Made by a program: the position numbers and the translations under genes | DNA from: JACNKJ01 sp964344565 | GTDB lineage: Bacteria > Krumholzibacteriota > Krumholzibacteriia > JACNKJ01 | Length of the DNA stretch: 64,000 bases | Direction of reading: 5' to 3' | NCBI GenBank assembly: GCA_964344565.1 | Contig: CAYFNT010000003.1 | Span: forward strand, 62,001-126,000 | Part shown: one piece after another, positions 42,898 to 52,457 of the stretch | Position numbering within the stretch: the first letter of the stretch is position 1 | How the letters are laid out: every line of letters begins with the position of its first letter | Notes under the pieces: model-generated | Seen by the model: the letters and a program-made list of their open reading frames with translations, nothing else | Database searches by the model: none | What the model was told of the DNA's origin: nothing

Positions 42898-43346
42898 TGC
42901 GACAACCTCGCCTTGACCAGGGCGCTCACGGTGCCGCCCTCGGCGCGTCCGGCGGTGCGGGCCATGACTTCCTTCATCACCGCTCCCATGTGCTTCATGC
43001 CGCTGACGCCGCCCAGGCCGGCCACCACCTCGTCGACGATGGCGCGGACCTCGTCCTCGCCCAGAGCCGCTGGCAGATAGGCCTTCACGATCTCGGCCTC
43101 GGCCAGTTCCTTTTCGGCCAGCTCTTCGCGTCCGCCGTCCTTGTATTCCTTGGCCGCCTCGGCGCGCTTGCGGGCGTAGCGGGAGAGGATGTCCAGGATC
43201 TCGGACTCCTCCAGGTCCTCTCCCTTGGAGATGGCCGCGTTCTTCAGGTCGGTCCGGAGCATGCGAATCACGCTGGTCCGGACCTTGTCGCCTTCCTTCA
43301 TGGAACTCTTGAGATCATCCATGAGACGGGTTTCCAGGTCCATCAT
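42894..43346 (-). CDS. yqeY: GatB/YqeY domain protein
   Basis: A 150-residue protein of the YqeY family, related to the tRNA-binding tail of the GatB amidotransferase subunit. Motifs are VRTSVIRMLRTDLKNAAI, YARKRAEAAKEYKDGGRE, YLPAALGEDEVRAIVDEV and the C-terminal HMGAVMKEVMARTAGRAEGG. It probably binds tRNA, but no reaction is known. It overlaps cvpA by 4 bases. The rpsU gene often found before yqeY is absent; dnaJ is 93 bases upstream instead. Confidence 0.93.
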   Translation of the reverse strand: MMDLETRLMDDLKSSMKEGDKVRTSVIRMLRTDLKNAAISKGEDLEESEILDILSRYARKRAEAAKEYKDGGREELAEKELAEAEIVKAYLPAALGEDEVRAIVDEVVAGLGGVSGMKHMGAVMKEVMARTAGRAEGGTVSALVKARLSQ

Positions 43347-43439
43347 CCCCCTTTTCGCCCTTGCGGGCGGGAAGCGGTGGCGGGGCGGGAGCCCCGGGGT
43401 CCCGAGCGCCTACGCGCGCCGGGCGAGGAAGATTCGGCG

Positions 43440-44579
43440 CTATTCCCCGCGCCGGGGATCGGGCAGCTTGGCTTCCTGGATCTTCTCCAGTTCGCGCAGG
43501 AGGCGCTGCTCGTCCTTGCCGGGCTTGGGCGAGGTCCATCCCACCAGGCGCACGATGAGATTGCCGCTGCGTCCCGAGTTCAGCACCGGCAGGCCCTTGC
43601 CGCGAAGACGGAAGAGCTCGTGGGTCTGGGTGCCCGAGGGAATCTTGAGCAGGGCCATGCCGTCCAGGGTGGGCACCGAGACCTTGCCGCCCAGGGACAG
43701 GGTGCCGAAGGACACCGGCACCTCCACGTAGAGATCGTTCTTCTGCACCCGCTCGAAGAGATCGTGCTCTTCCACCTCGATGAGCACGATGACGTCGCCC
43801 TTGGGCCCGCCGCGTAGGCCGGCCTCGCCGCGGCTGCGCAGGGGAATGTAGTCCCCCGTGGACACGCCCGGCGGCACCTTCACTTCCAGGGTTTCCGTGC
43901 CGTTCACGCGGCCCTCGCCGCGGCAGTCCTGACAGGGATCCTGGATGACCGTGCCCTCGCCCTGGCAGGTGGGACAGACCCGCACGTCCACGAACTGGCC
44001 GAGCAGGGTCCGCCGCACCTGGCGAACCTCGCCGTGGCCCTGGCAGGTGCCGCAGCGGGCCGACTGGGAGCCGGGGCGCTGCCCCGTGCCGTGACAGGTC
44101 TCGCAGGCGGTCTTCTTCTTGATCTTGATGGTGCGCGTGGTGCCGGTGGCCACCTCTTCGAGGCTGAGCTTCAGGCGCACGCGAAGGTCGCGGCCCCCGC
44201 GATCGGGGCCGCTCTGCCGGGGACCGCCCCGGGCGCCGCCTCCGAAGAAGCTCTCGAAACCGCCGAAGTCGCGCATGAAGGCGCGAAGGGCCTCTTCCAG
44301 ATCGATGCCGCCGGCCTGTCCGAAGGGACCCTGGGCCCCGCTGAATCCCTGGCCGGAAACCCCCGCGTGTCCGAACTGGTCGTAGGCCTGGCGTTTCTTG
44401 GGATCCTTGAGGACCTCGTAGGCCTCGGTGGCCTCCTTGAACTTGTCCTCGGCGCCGGGATCGTCGGGATTTCGGTCGGGGTGATACTGCATGGCCAGTT
44501 TGCGATAGGCCTTGCGCACGTCCTGCTCGTCCGCGCCCTTTTCGACGCCCAGCACCTCGTAGTAGTCGCGTTTGTCCAT
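43440..44579 (-). CDS. dnaJ: Chaperone protein DnaJ
   Basis: A 379-residue type-I J-protein that delivers substrates to DnaK and stimulates its ATPase. The J domain (1-70) has the HPD motif in MQYHPDRNPDDP. A Gly/Phe linker (GVSGQGFSGAQGPFGQAGG) follows, then four CxxCxGxG zinc repeats (CETCHGTG, CGTCQGHG, CPTCQGEG, CQDCRGEG; about 145-210) and the C-terminal peptide-binding domains. It starts 1 base after the grpE stop. No dnaK lies in this cluster. Confidence 0.97.
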   Translation of the reverse strand: MDKRDYYEVLGVEKGADEQDVRKAYRKLAMQYHPDRNPDDPGAEDKFKEATEAYEVLKDPKKRQAYDQFGHAGVSGQGFSGAQGPFGQAGGIDLEEALRAFMRDFGGFESFFGGGARGGPRQSGPDRGGRDLRVRLKLSLEEVATGTTRTIKIKKKTACETCHGTGQRPGSQSARCGTCQGHGEVRQVRRTLLGQFVDVRVCPTCQGEGTVIQDPCQDCRGEGRVNGTETLEVKVPPGVSTGDYIPLRSRGEAGLRGGPKGDVIVLIEVEEHDLFERVQKNDLYVEVPVSFGTLSLGGKVSVPTLDGMALLKIPSGTQTHELFRLRGKGLPVLNSGRSGNLIVRLVGWTSPKPGKDEQRLLRELEKIQEAKLPDPRRGE

Positions 44580-44580
44580 G

Positions 44581-45150
44581 CTAACCCGCCACCGCGACCT
44601 TGCTCGGGCGCAGCACCCGACCGTCGATCATGTAGCCTTTCTGGATCTCCTGGATAACGGTTCCCTTCTCGGCGTCCACGCCGGGCAGTTGTAGCAGGGC
44701 TTCATGGAAATTTGGATCGAAGGCTTCGCCCAGGGCCTCGATGGTCTCCAGGCCCAGTCCGGTCATGGCTTCGTGGAAACGCTTGGAAACCAGTTCGAGG
44801 CCCTCGATGAAAGAGGCGTCCGCCTCTTCGGGCCGGTTCTCCAGCGCGCGATCCAGATCGTCGAGGATGTCCAGGAAGGGGCCGACCAGCTCGCCCTTCA
44901 GGCGGCTCTTCTCCAGCTCCAGGTCGCGGCGCATGCGACCCACCTGGTTTTCCTTCTCCGAGAGGCTGCGCAGGAGCTGATCCTCCCGCTCCTGCCACTG
45001 GCTCTGCTGGGCGTCCAGCAGTGCCTTCAGCAGCTCTTCGGGATCGATCTGGACGTCCTCGGCTTCCGCTTCGGCTTCGGCTTTCGCCTCGGCTTTCGCT
45101 TCGACCTTGGCTTCGGCTTCGGCCTTCTTCTTCTTTCGCCCTTTGCTCAT
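44581..45150 (-). CDS. grpE: Nucleotide exchange factor GrpE
   Basis: A 189-residue co-chaperone that resets DnaK by releasing ADP. The first ~38 residues are a Lys/Ala/Glu repeat (KKKKAEAEAKVEAKAEAKA). A long coiled-coil helix precedes the beta-domain. Family motifs LVGPFLDILDDLDRAL and FDPNFHEALLQLPGVDAEKG match GrpE. It lies 1 base after hrcA and 1 base before dnaJ. Confidence 0.95.
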   Translation of the reverse strand: MSKGRKKKKAEAEAKVEAKAEAKAEAEAEAEDVQIDPEELLKALLDAQQSQWQEREDQLLRSLSEKENQVGRMRRDLELEKSRLKGELVGPFLDILDDLDRALENRPEEADASFIEGLELVSKRFHEAMTGLGLETIEALGEAFDPNFHEALLQLPGVDAEKGTVIQEIQKGYMIDGRVLRPSKVAVAG

Positions 45151-45151
45151 C

Positions 45152-45934
45152 TCAACTCCAGCTCTTGGGGGAATCGCCCTCGGTGGACAGAAGGCGCGTC
45201 AGACCTTCCATGGCCCCGAGCACCAGGGAATACTCCATGCGCACGGGTCCCATGACGCCCAGCAGGGCCGTCTCGCGGCTCCGCCGGATGCGCGTGGCCA
45301 CCAGACTGAAGGAGTTGAGCAGGTCCATGCTGTTCTCGCTGCCGATGAGCACCTTCACCTGCCCGGGATGGGCCACCTGGCCCTCCATGTATTCTCCCAC
45401 GGGTTCGCTGTCCTGCAGCAGGTGGATGAGCCCCTTGAGCGACTCCGGATCCTCGAATTCGGGCTGCTCCAGCAGTTCGTCCACGCCGGTGAGACGGCAC
45501 TCGCGCACGGCCTGGGTGGGCTCGGGATTCAGCACCACCAGGCTGATGCCCAGGGCATGGCTGAGGCGGCTCACCAGGTTGAGGGCCTCGTCGAGCACCT
45601 CGGGAAGGGAGTCGGCGCGCAGGTCGAGTTCGGCCTCCAGGATGCGCTCCAGTCCTTCGGGCTGGGCGCCCGGCCTCACCACCTGTTCCACGAAGATGCG
45701 GAAGCCCAATTCCGTGGGGATGCGCCCGGAGGCCCGGTGGGGCTGATGGAGCCATCCCAGGTTCTCCAGCTCGGCGAAGACGCTCCGCACCGTGGCCGAG
45801 GACCAGATATGACCCAGATCCCGTGCCACGGCTGCCGAACTGACAGGTTTGGCCTGCTCCGTATAGAGCCGGACCACCGAGTCCAGCACGCGGAGATTTC
45901 GCTCGTCGGGGATTTCGTAGTATCGGACATTCAT
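45152..45934 (-). CDS. hrcA: Heat-inducible transcription repressor HrcA
   Basis: A 260-residue repressor of chaperone genes that normally binds CIRCE operators. The N-terminal winged helix begins ERNLRVLDSVVRLYTEQAKP and continues SAAVARDLGHIWSSATVRSV. ATG 45934, with GAGGG upstream, is preferred over the open frame to 45988. The C-terminal GAF-like part includes MGPVRMEYSLVLGAMEGL. It heads hrcA-grpE-dnaJ. I looked for the CIRCE inverted repeat (TTAGCACTC-N9-GAGTGCTAA) upstream and did not see it. Confidence 0.93.
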   Translation of the reverse strand: MNVRYYEIPDERNLRVLDSVVRLYTEQAKPVSSAAVARDLGHIWSSATVRSVFAELENLGWLHQPHRASGRIPTELGFRIFVEQVVRPGAQPEGLERILEAELDLRADSLPEVLDEALNLVSRLSHALGISLVVLNPEPTQAVRECRLTGVDELLEQPEFEDPESLKGLIHLLQDSEPVGEYMEGQVAHPGQVKVLIGSENSMDLLNSFSLVATRIRRSRETALLGVMGPVRMEYSLVLGAMEGLTRLLSTEGDSPKSWS

Positions 45935-45984
45935 TTCGCGGCCCTCGGGGAATGGGAAAAAGTAAGGCCAGTCGGGAAGAGGTG

Positions 45985-47082
45985 TCAAGTGGTCAGGCGG
46001 GCCAGAATTCCATCCAGGCGAATCCAGCCCTTGGGGCTAAGTCGAAGTCGCCGCGGATCTTCCAGAATCCACCCCTCGGCCCTGGCCGCCGCGAGGAAGC
46101 TTTCCCGGCCCGCGAGGAGACCGTCGTCCAGGGATAGGCCCTCAGAGCCCCGCAAGGCCAGCAGAAGCCGCTCCAGGTCCATCTCGTCCTGGCTGCGGAC
46201 ATCCAGCCGAGCTTCCGGCAGCCGGCCCTGCAGAAGGGCCTCGAGCCAGACGGCGAGATCCGCGGGCCAGGAACGCCGCAGGCCGTCCCGATGGCTGTGG
46301 GCCGACGGCCCCAGGCCGACATAGTCGCCCCCCCGCCAGATCTGGCCGTTGTAGCGACAGCGCTTCCCGGGACGGGCCCAGTTGGACACCTCGTAGTGCT
46401 CGAAGCCGCTTGCCTCCAGGCGGTCATGGGCCCAGAGGTAGAGTTCGGCCCGCATCGCCTCCCCCGGATCCCATTCGGGGCGCCGGGCGAAGACGTCCAC
46501 CAGGGGCACATGGGAATCCAGTTCCAGGGTGTAGAGGGACAGATGCTGGGGGTTTCGGGTCAGCACTTCCTCGAGGCCGGCGCGGAAGCTCGCCTCGGTC
46601 TGCTGGGGCAAACCGATGATGAGGTCCGCCGACCAGTTCCAGCCCGATTCCGCGAGCAGGTCCATGGCCCGCCTGGCGCCGTCCGCGTCGTGGCGCCTGG
46701 CGCAGCGCTTCAGTTCGAGATCGTTCAGGGATTGCACGCCCAGGCTGATGCGATTCACCCCGGCTCCACTTAGAAGCGCGAGGAAGCTCGGGTCGACGTC
46801 TTCCGGATTGCACTCCATGGAGAACTCGGTGCCCTCGCCGAGGAAAGGCGCGAGCATCGCGAGAATATCGCCCAGGATGTCGGCAGGCAGCCAGGACGGC
46901 GTGCCCCCGCCCAGGTAGACCGCCGGCAGCGGCCCCGAAGGGATTTCTTCGGTTCTCAGTTCAAGTTCACGTTCAAGTGCTTGGAAGAGCCGCTCATCGG
47001 CCCGCCCAAGCTCGAAGTAGAAGTTGCAGTAGGTGCAGCGGAGCCTGCAGTAGGGAACATGCAGGTAGAGCGCCGGCCTCAA
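45985..47082 (-). CDS. hemW: HemW-like radical SAM protein (heme chaperone)
   Basis: A 365-residue radical SAM protein of the HemN/HemW family. The [4Fe-4S]-SAM motif CRLRCTYCNF (CxxxCxxC) is near the N-terminus, followed by YLGGGTPS and MECNPEDVDP. Its length, its lack of the extra HemN N-terminal Cys, and its place in a lepA-hrcA-grpE-dnaJ cluster favour HemW, a heme-trafficking protein, over coproporphyrinogen dehydrogenase. It overlaps lepB by 4 bases and ends 50 bases before hrcA. Confidence 0.92.
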   Translation of the reverse strand: MRPALYLHVPYCRLRCTYCNFYFELGRADERLFQALERELELRTEEIPSGPLPAVYLGGGTPSWLPADILGDILAMLAPFLGEGTEFSMECNPEDVDPSFLALLSGAGVNRISLGVQSLNDLELKRCARRHDADGARRAMDLLAESGWNWSADLIIGLPQQTEASFRAGLEEVLTRNPQHLSLYTLELDSHVPLVDVFARRPEWDPGEAMRAELYLWAHDRLEASGFEHYEVSNWARPGKRCRYNGQIWRGGDYVGLGPSAHSHRDGLRRSWPADLAVWLEALLQGRLPEARLDVRSQDEMDLERLLLALRGSEGLSLDDGLLAGRESFLAAARAEGWILEDPRRLRLSPKGWIRLDGILARLTT

Positions 47083-47726
47083 TGGATCAGATCCCCCACG
47101 CGGTCGAAGCGCGGGAACTTGCGGTCGGAGTTCCAGGACCAGTAGATGAACACGGCCTTGCCCTGCACCGTCCTCTTCCAGTCCTTGAAACCCACGTCGG
47201 CGAATCGGCTGTCCTTGGAATTGTCTCGATTGTCGCCCATGAGGAAGAGCTTGCCTTCGGGCACGGTCACCGGACCGAAGTTGCGCGGGGAGATCCAGCG
47301 CGGCGGATGGGTGCCGCCCATGAACTTGGTAAAGTCCTCCTCGATCTTCTCTCCGTCGCGATAGACCACGCCGTCGCGGACCTCCACGGTCTGGCCTTCC
47401 ACGGCGATGCAGCGCTTGATGTAGTCCTGACGTTCGTCCTCGGGACGAAACACGATGATGTCCCCGGGCGCGGGATCGCGAAGCCCGGGCAGGCGAACCT
47501 GGGTGAAGGGAATCTTCGCGCCGTAGAGGAACTTGTTCACGAATAGGAAGTCGCCCACGAGCAGGGTGTCCTCCATGCTTCCGCTGGGAATGGTGAAGGC
47601 CTGCACCAGGAAACTGCGCGCCAACAGAGCCATGACCGCCGCGGAGACGATGACGTCGAGAGTCTCCTTCCAGACGGGCTTCTTCTCGGCGGGTCCGTCC
47701 TTCTTCTTCCCGAATATGCTGAACAT
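47079..47726 (-). CDS. lepB: Signal peptidase I
   Basis: A 215-residue membrane protease that removes signal peptides from Sec and Tat substrates. ATG 47726 (MFSIFGKKKDGPAEKKP) starts 5 bases after the lepA stop; the open frame extends into lepA. One N-terminal membrane segment (VIVSAAVMALLARSFLV) is followed by the catalytic Ser motif IPSGSMEDTLLVGD and the catalytic Lys in DYIKRCIAVEGQ. The box-E motif FLMGDNRDNSKDSR is present. The many exported proteins in this window would be its clients. Confidence 0.96.
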   Translation of the reverse strand: MFSIFGKKKDGPAEKKPVWKETLDVIVSAAVMALLARSFLVQAFTIPSGSMEDTLLVGDFLFVNKFLYGAKIPFTQVRLPGLRDPAPGDIIVFRPEDERQDYIKRCIAVEGQTVEVRDGVVYRDGEKIEEDFTKFMGGTHPPRWISPRNFGPVTVPEGKLFLMGDNRDNSKDSRFADVGFKDWKRTVQGKAVFIYWSWNSDRKFPRFDRVGDLIH

Positions 47727-47731
47727 CGCGT

Positions 47732-49534
47732 CTACCTTTCGACCTTGAGAATGGCGAGGAAGGCCTCCTGGGGAATCTCCACGTTCCCCACCTGTTTCAT
47801 TCGCCGCTTGCCTTCCTTTTGTTTCTCCAGAAGTTTCCGTTTTCGCGTGATGTCGCCGCCGTAGCACTTGGCGGTCACGTTCTTCCGCATGGCGCTTACG
47901 TTGGTCCGCGCCACGATGCGCGTGCCGATGGAGGCCTGAATGGCCACCTGGAAGAGCTGCCTGGGAATCTGCTCCTTCAGCTTGCGGGCCAGCTTGTCGC
48001 CCCAGGTATGGGCGTTGTCGCGGTGCACGATGGCGCTGAGCGCGTCCACCGGATCCCCGTTGAGCAGGATGCTCAGCTTCACCAGGTCGCTGGCCTCGTG
48101 GCCGCCGTACTCGTAGTCGAAGCTGGCGTGTCCCCGGGAGAGGCTCTTGAGCTTGTCGTAGAAGTCCACGACCACCTCGCTGAGGGGAATGCGGAAGTGC
48201 AGTTCAACGCGCCGGCCGTCCAGGTAGTTCATGCCTTCCTGGACCGCCCGCCGGTCCATGCAGAGCTTCATGATGGGGCCGACGTACTCGGAGGGAGTAT
48301 ACAGGGTGGCCCTCACGTAGGGTTCCCGGATCTCCTGGAAATCACCGGGTTCGGGCATGTCGGCCGGATTGGAGATCATGGTCTCCTCGCCGTCCTTGAG
48401 GGTCACGTGGTACTCCACGTTGGGCAGGGTGGCGATCATGGACAGGCCGAACTCGCGCTCCAGGCGTTCCTGCACGATCTCCATGTGCAAGAGCCCCAGG
48501 AAACCCACGCGGAAACCGAAGCCCAGGGCCCGGCTGGTCTCGGGTTCGAAGGTGATGGCCGAGTCGTTGAGCTGCAGTTTGGCCAGGGCCTCCCGCAGCA
48601 CCTCGTACTCCTCGCTCTCGGTGGGATAGAGGCCGCTGAAGACCATGGGCTTGACGGGCTTGTATCCGGGAAGGGGCTTCAGGGACGCGTCGGCGGCGCG
48701 CACCATGGTGTCGCCCACCTGAAGATCTCGCACCTGTTTGGCCCCGGTGACCACGTAGCCCACCTCGCCGGAGGCCAGGGTCTTCACGGGCTGGCGGCCC
48801 ATGACGTAGCTGCCCACTTCCAGCACCTCGTAGTCCTTGTCGGTGGCCAGGAAATTGACCTTGTCGCCCTTGGACACGCTGCCCTCCACCACGCGCACGG
48901 TGGCCACCGCGCCCAGGTAGAGGTCGTAGGTGGAATCGAAGATGAGCGCCCTGAGCGGAGAGACGGCGTCGATGTCGGGGCCCGGCAGGCGCTCGGCCAC
49001 GGCTTCCAGTACCTCGGGCACGCCCAGGCCGGTCTTGGCGCTGGCCAGCAGGATATCGTCCTCCTCGACGCCGAGCAGGTTCACCAGCTCCTCCACCACT
49101 TCCTCGGTGCGGGCGCCGGGCAGGTCGATCTTGTTGATGACCGGCAGGATTTCCAGGTCGCCCTCCAGGGCCAGGTAGAGGTTGGCCAGGGTCTGGGCCT
49201 CCACGCCCTGGGCGGCGTCCACCACCAGGATGGCTCCCTCGCAGGCCGCCAGCGAGCGGCTCACCTCGTAGCTGAAGTCCACGTGTCCCGGCGTGTCGAT
49301 GAGATTGTAGGTCCAGTCCTGCCCCGCCTTGTCGCGATAGTTCATGCGGATGGGATGGCTCTTGATGGTGATGCCCCGCTCCCGCTCCAGGTCCATGCTG
49401 TCCAGGACCTGGTCCTGCATGGCCCGCTCGGCGAGGGTGCCCGTGAGCTCGAGCATGCGGTCGGCCAGGGTGCTCTTGCCGTGATCGATATGCGCCACGA
49501 TGCAGAAATTCCGGATGCGTTCGCTGCCCGCCAT
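47732..49534 (-). CDS. lepA: Elongation factor 4 (LepA)
   Basis: A 600-residue translational GTPase that back-translocates or remodels stalled ribosomes. GTP-binding motifs are AHIDHGKSTLADRM, DTPGHVDFSYEV and NKIDLPGA. The C-terminal signature CYGGDITRKRKLLEKQKEGK is specific to LepA. Length is standard. It starts 9 bases after the DUF5683-like gene, and lepB follows after 5 bases. Confidence 0.97.
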   Translation of the reverse strand: MAGSERIRNFCIVAHIDHGKSTLADRMLELTGTLAERAMQDQVLDSMDLERERGITIKSHPIRMNYRDKAGQDWTYNLIDTPGHVDFSYEVSRSLAACEGAILVVDAAQGVEAQTLANLYLALEGDLEILPVINKIDLPGARTEEVVEELVNLLGVEEDDILLASAKTGLGVPEVLEAVAERLPGPDIDAVSPLRALIFDSTYDLYLGAVATVRVVEGSVSKGDKVNFLATDKDYEVLEVGSYVMGRQPVKTLASGEVGYVVTGAKQVRDLQVGDTMVRAADASLKPLPGYKPVKPMVFSGLYPTESEEYEVLREALAKLQLNDSAITFEPETSRALGFGFRVGFLGLLHMEIVQERLEREFGLSMIATLPNVEYHVTLKDGEETMISNPADMPEPGDFQEIREPYVRATLYTPSEYVGPIMKLCMDRRAVQEGMNYLDGRRVELHFRIPLSEVVVDFYDKLKSLSRGHASFDYEYGGHEASDLVKLSILLNGDPVDALSAIVHRDNAHTWGDKLARKLKEQIPRQLFQVAIQASIGTRIVARTNVSAMRKNVTAKCYGGDITRKRKLLEKQKEGKRRMKQVGNVEIPQEAFLAILKVER

Positions 49535-49543
49535 GACCGTCCC

Positions 49544-50059
49544 TTAAAAGCTCATGCGGAACTGCAGGCCCACGCTTTCGTCCATGCCGATGACGGGCAG
49601 GACGGCGGCGCGGCGCTCACGCAGATCCGCGGTGTCGAAATCGAAGAGGTGGGCCGAGACGTAGGCGTCCAGCAGGCTGTAGATCATCACGGGCATGAGG
49701 CGCCAGATGAAGTCCTTCTTGCGTTCCTGGTGGCCGTCGGCGAAGGCGATGAGCTCCTCGCGGGTCCAGCCGTCCCAGCTGTCGTCCTCGCCGAGCTCGG
49801 ATGCGCGGCGGCGGTAGCGATCTTCCTCGAAGCCCTCGCGCAGGATATTGCTGATGCACCAGGTCTCCAGGGCGAAGACCGACAGGGTCCGCAGCTTGCC
49901 GCCGGTGTAGAGCTGCCCCAGGGCGGGGAAGGCCACGGAGGAGCCCATGGCGAGACGCGCGTCGCGGTCGTGGCTCACGGGCTCCGCGGCGGTCTCGAGG
50001 CTCTCCTGCGCCAGGGCCGGCGCGAGGAGGCAGATCAGAAGTATCAGGCTCGTTCTCAT
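49544..50059 (-). CDS. DUF5683-like exported or membrane protein
   Basis: A 171-residue protein with a signal peptide (MRTSLILLICLLAPALA). The segment AMGSSVAFPALGQLYTGGKL resembles the 'P(G/A)LGQxY' region of DUF5683 proteins of FCB-group bacteria. A hydrophobic stretch follows (VMIYSLLDAYVSAHLF). The C-terminus, SVGLQFRMSF, ends in Phe, which hints at an outer-membrane strand. Function unknown. It starts 10 bases after the 3' end of the selenocysteine tRNA and precedes lepA by 9 bases, so it is probably on the same transcript. Confidence 0.72.
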   Translation of the reverse strand: MRTSLILLICLLAPALAQESLETAAEPVSHDRDARLAMGSSVAFPALGQLYTGGKLRTLSVFALETWCISNILREGFEEDRYRRRASELGEDDSWDGWTREELIAFADGHQERKKDFIWRLMPVMIYSLLDAYVSAHLFDFDTADLRERRAAVLPVIGMDESVGLQFRMSF

Positions 50060-50069
50060 GGATCAAAAA

Positions 50070-50167
50070 TGGCGGGAATGTGTGGGAATCGAACCCACCC
50101 CGGATGGTTTTAGCACCCGGCAGAAGGATTTGAAGTCCTCGGGGCCCACCAGGACCCATCCACTCCC
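50070..50167 (-). tRNA. selC: Selenocysteine tRNA (anticodon UCA)
   Basis: A 98-base tRNA with the oversized structure of tRNA-Sec: a long acceptor (GGGAGTGG with ACATTCCC), a 6-bp D-stem GGGTCC/GGGCCC around TGGT, anticodon loop CTTCAAA (anticodon TCA at 50133-50131), a long variable arm CCGGGTG/CATCCGG, and T-arm GTGGG-TTCGATT-CCCAC. It ends G-CCA, so CCA is encoded, unlike the other three tRNAs here. It decodes in-frame UGA as selenocysteine with SelA, SelB and SelD, none of which is in the window. It lies 10 bases after ridA and 10 bases before the next coding gene. Confidence 0.95.
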
Positions 50168-50177
50168 GCGAATCGAA

Positions 50178-50567
50178 TCAGGATGTCCGCGCGATCATCT
50201 CGATCTCGATGCCCGCGCCCAGGGGCAGGGCCGCCACCTGGAAGGCCGACCGGACCGGGGGCTCGAGGCCCTCGAAGAATGTTCCGTAGACCTCGTTGAA
50301 CTCGGCGAACTGTCCCAGGTCGGCCATGAAGACCGTGGCCTTGACCACGTCTCCGAATCCCAGCCCGGCCTCTTCAAGAATGCCCCGCAGGTTCTCCATG
50401 ACCCGCGCGGTCTGCTCGCGGATGCCACCGTCCACCAGCTTCATGGTGGACGGATCCAGGGGCACCTGCCCCGCGGTGAAGAGGAAGCCGCCGGCGATCA
50501 CCGCCTGGCTGTAAGGGCCGATGGCTCCCGGAGCCTTCTCCGTGCTCAGTATCTTGCGATCGCTCAT
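50178..50567 (-). CDS. ridA: RidA family enamine/imine deaminase
   Basis: A 129-residue deaminase that removes reactive 2-aminoacrylate released by PLP enzymes. Motifs are APGAIGPYSQAVIAGGFLFTAGQ, VMENLRGILEEAG, VVKATVFM and the C-terminal FQVAALPLGAGIEIEMIA. The catalytic Arg lies in RSAFQVAALP. Length is typical. It directly abuts glmS, with no spacer, and precedes selC. Confidence 0.95.
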   Translation of the reverse strand: MSDRKILSTEKAPGAIGPYSQAVIAGGFLFTAGQVPLDPSTMKLVDGGIREQTARVMENLRGILEEAGLGFGDVVKATVFMADLGQFAEFNEVYGTFFEGLEPPVRSAFQVAALPLGAGIEIEMIARTS

Positions 50568-52394
<1,827 letters not shown>

Positions 52395-52457
52395 CCTGCT
52401 AAACCTCTTCCTGGATTGAATTCCTTGATCCGATTATCGGCGCGCCGGGATAGCGCT

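Noticed and set aside
52395..52457. glmS ribozyme in the glmM-glmS spacer region
   Set aside because: glmS is only preceded by a short 63-base gap, too small for the ribozyme, and no core motif is visible.
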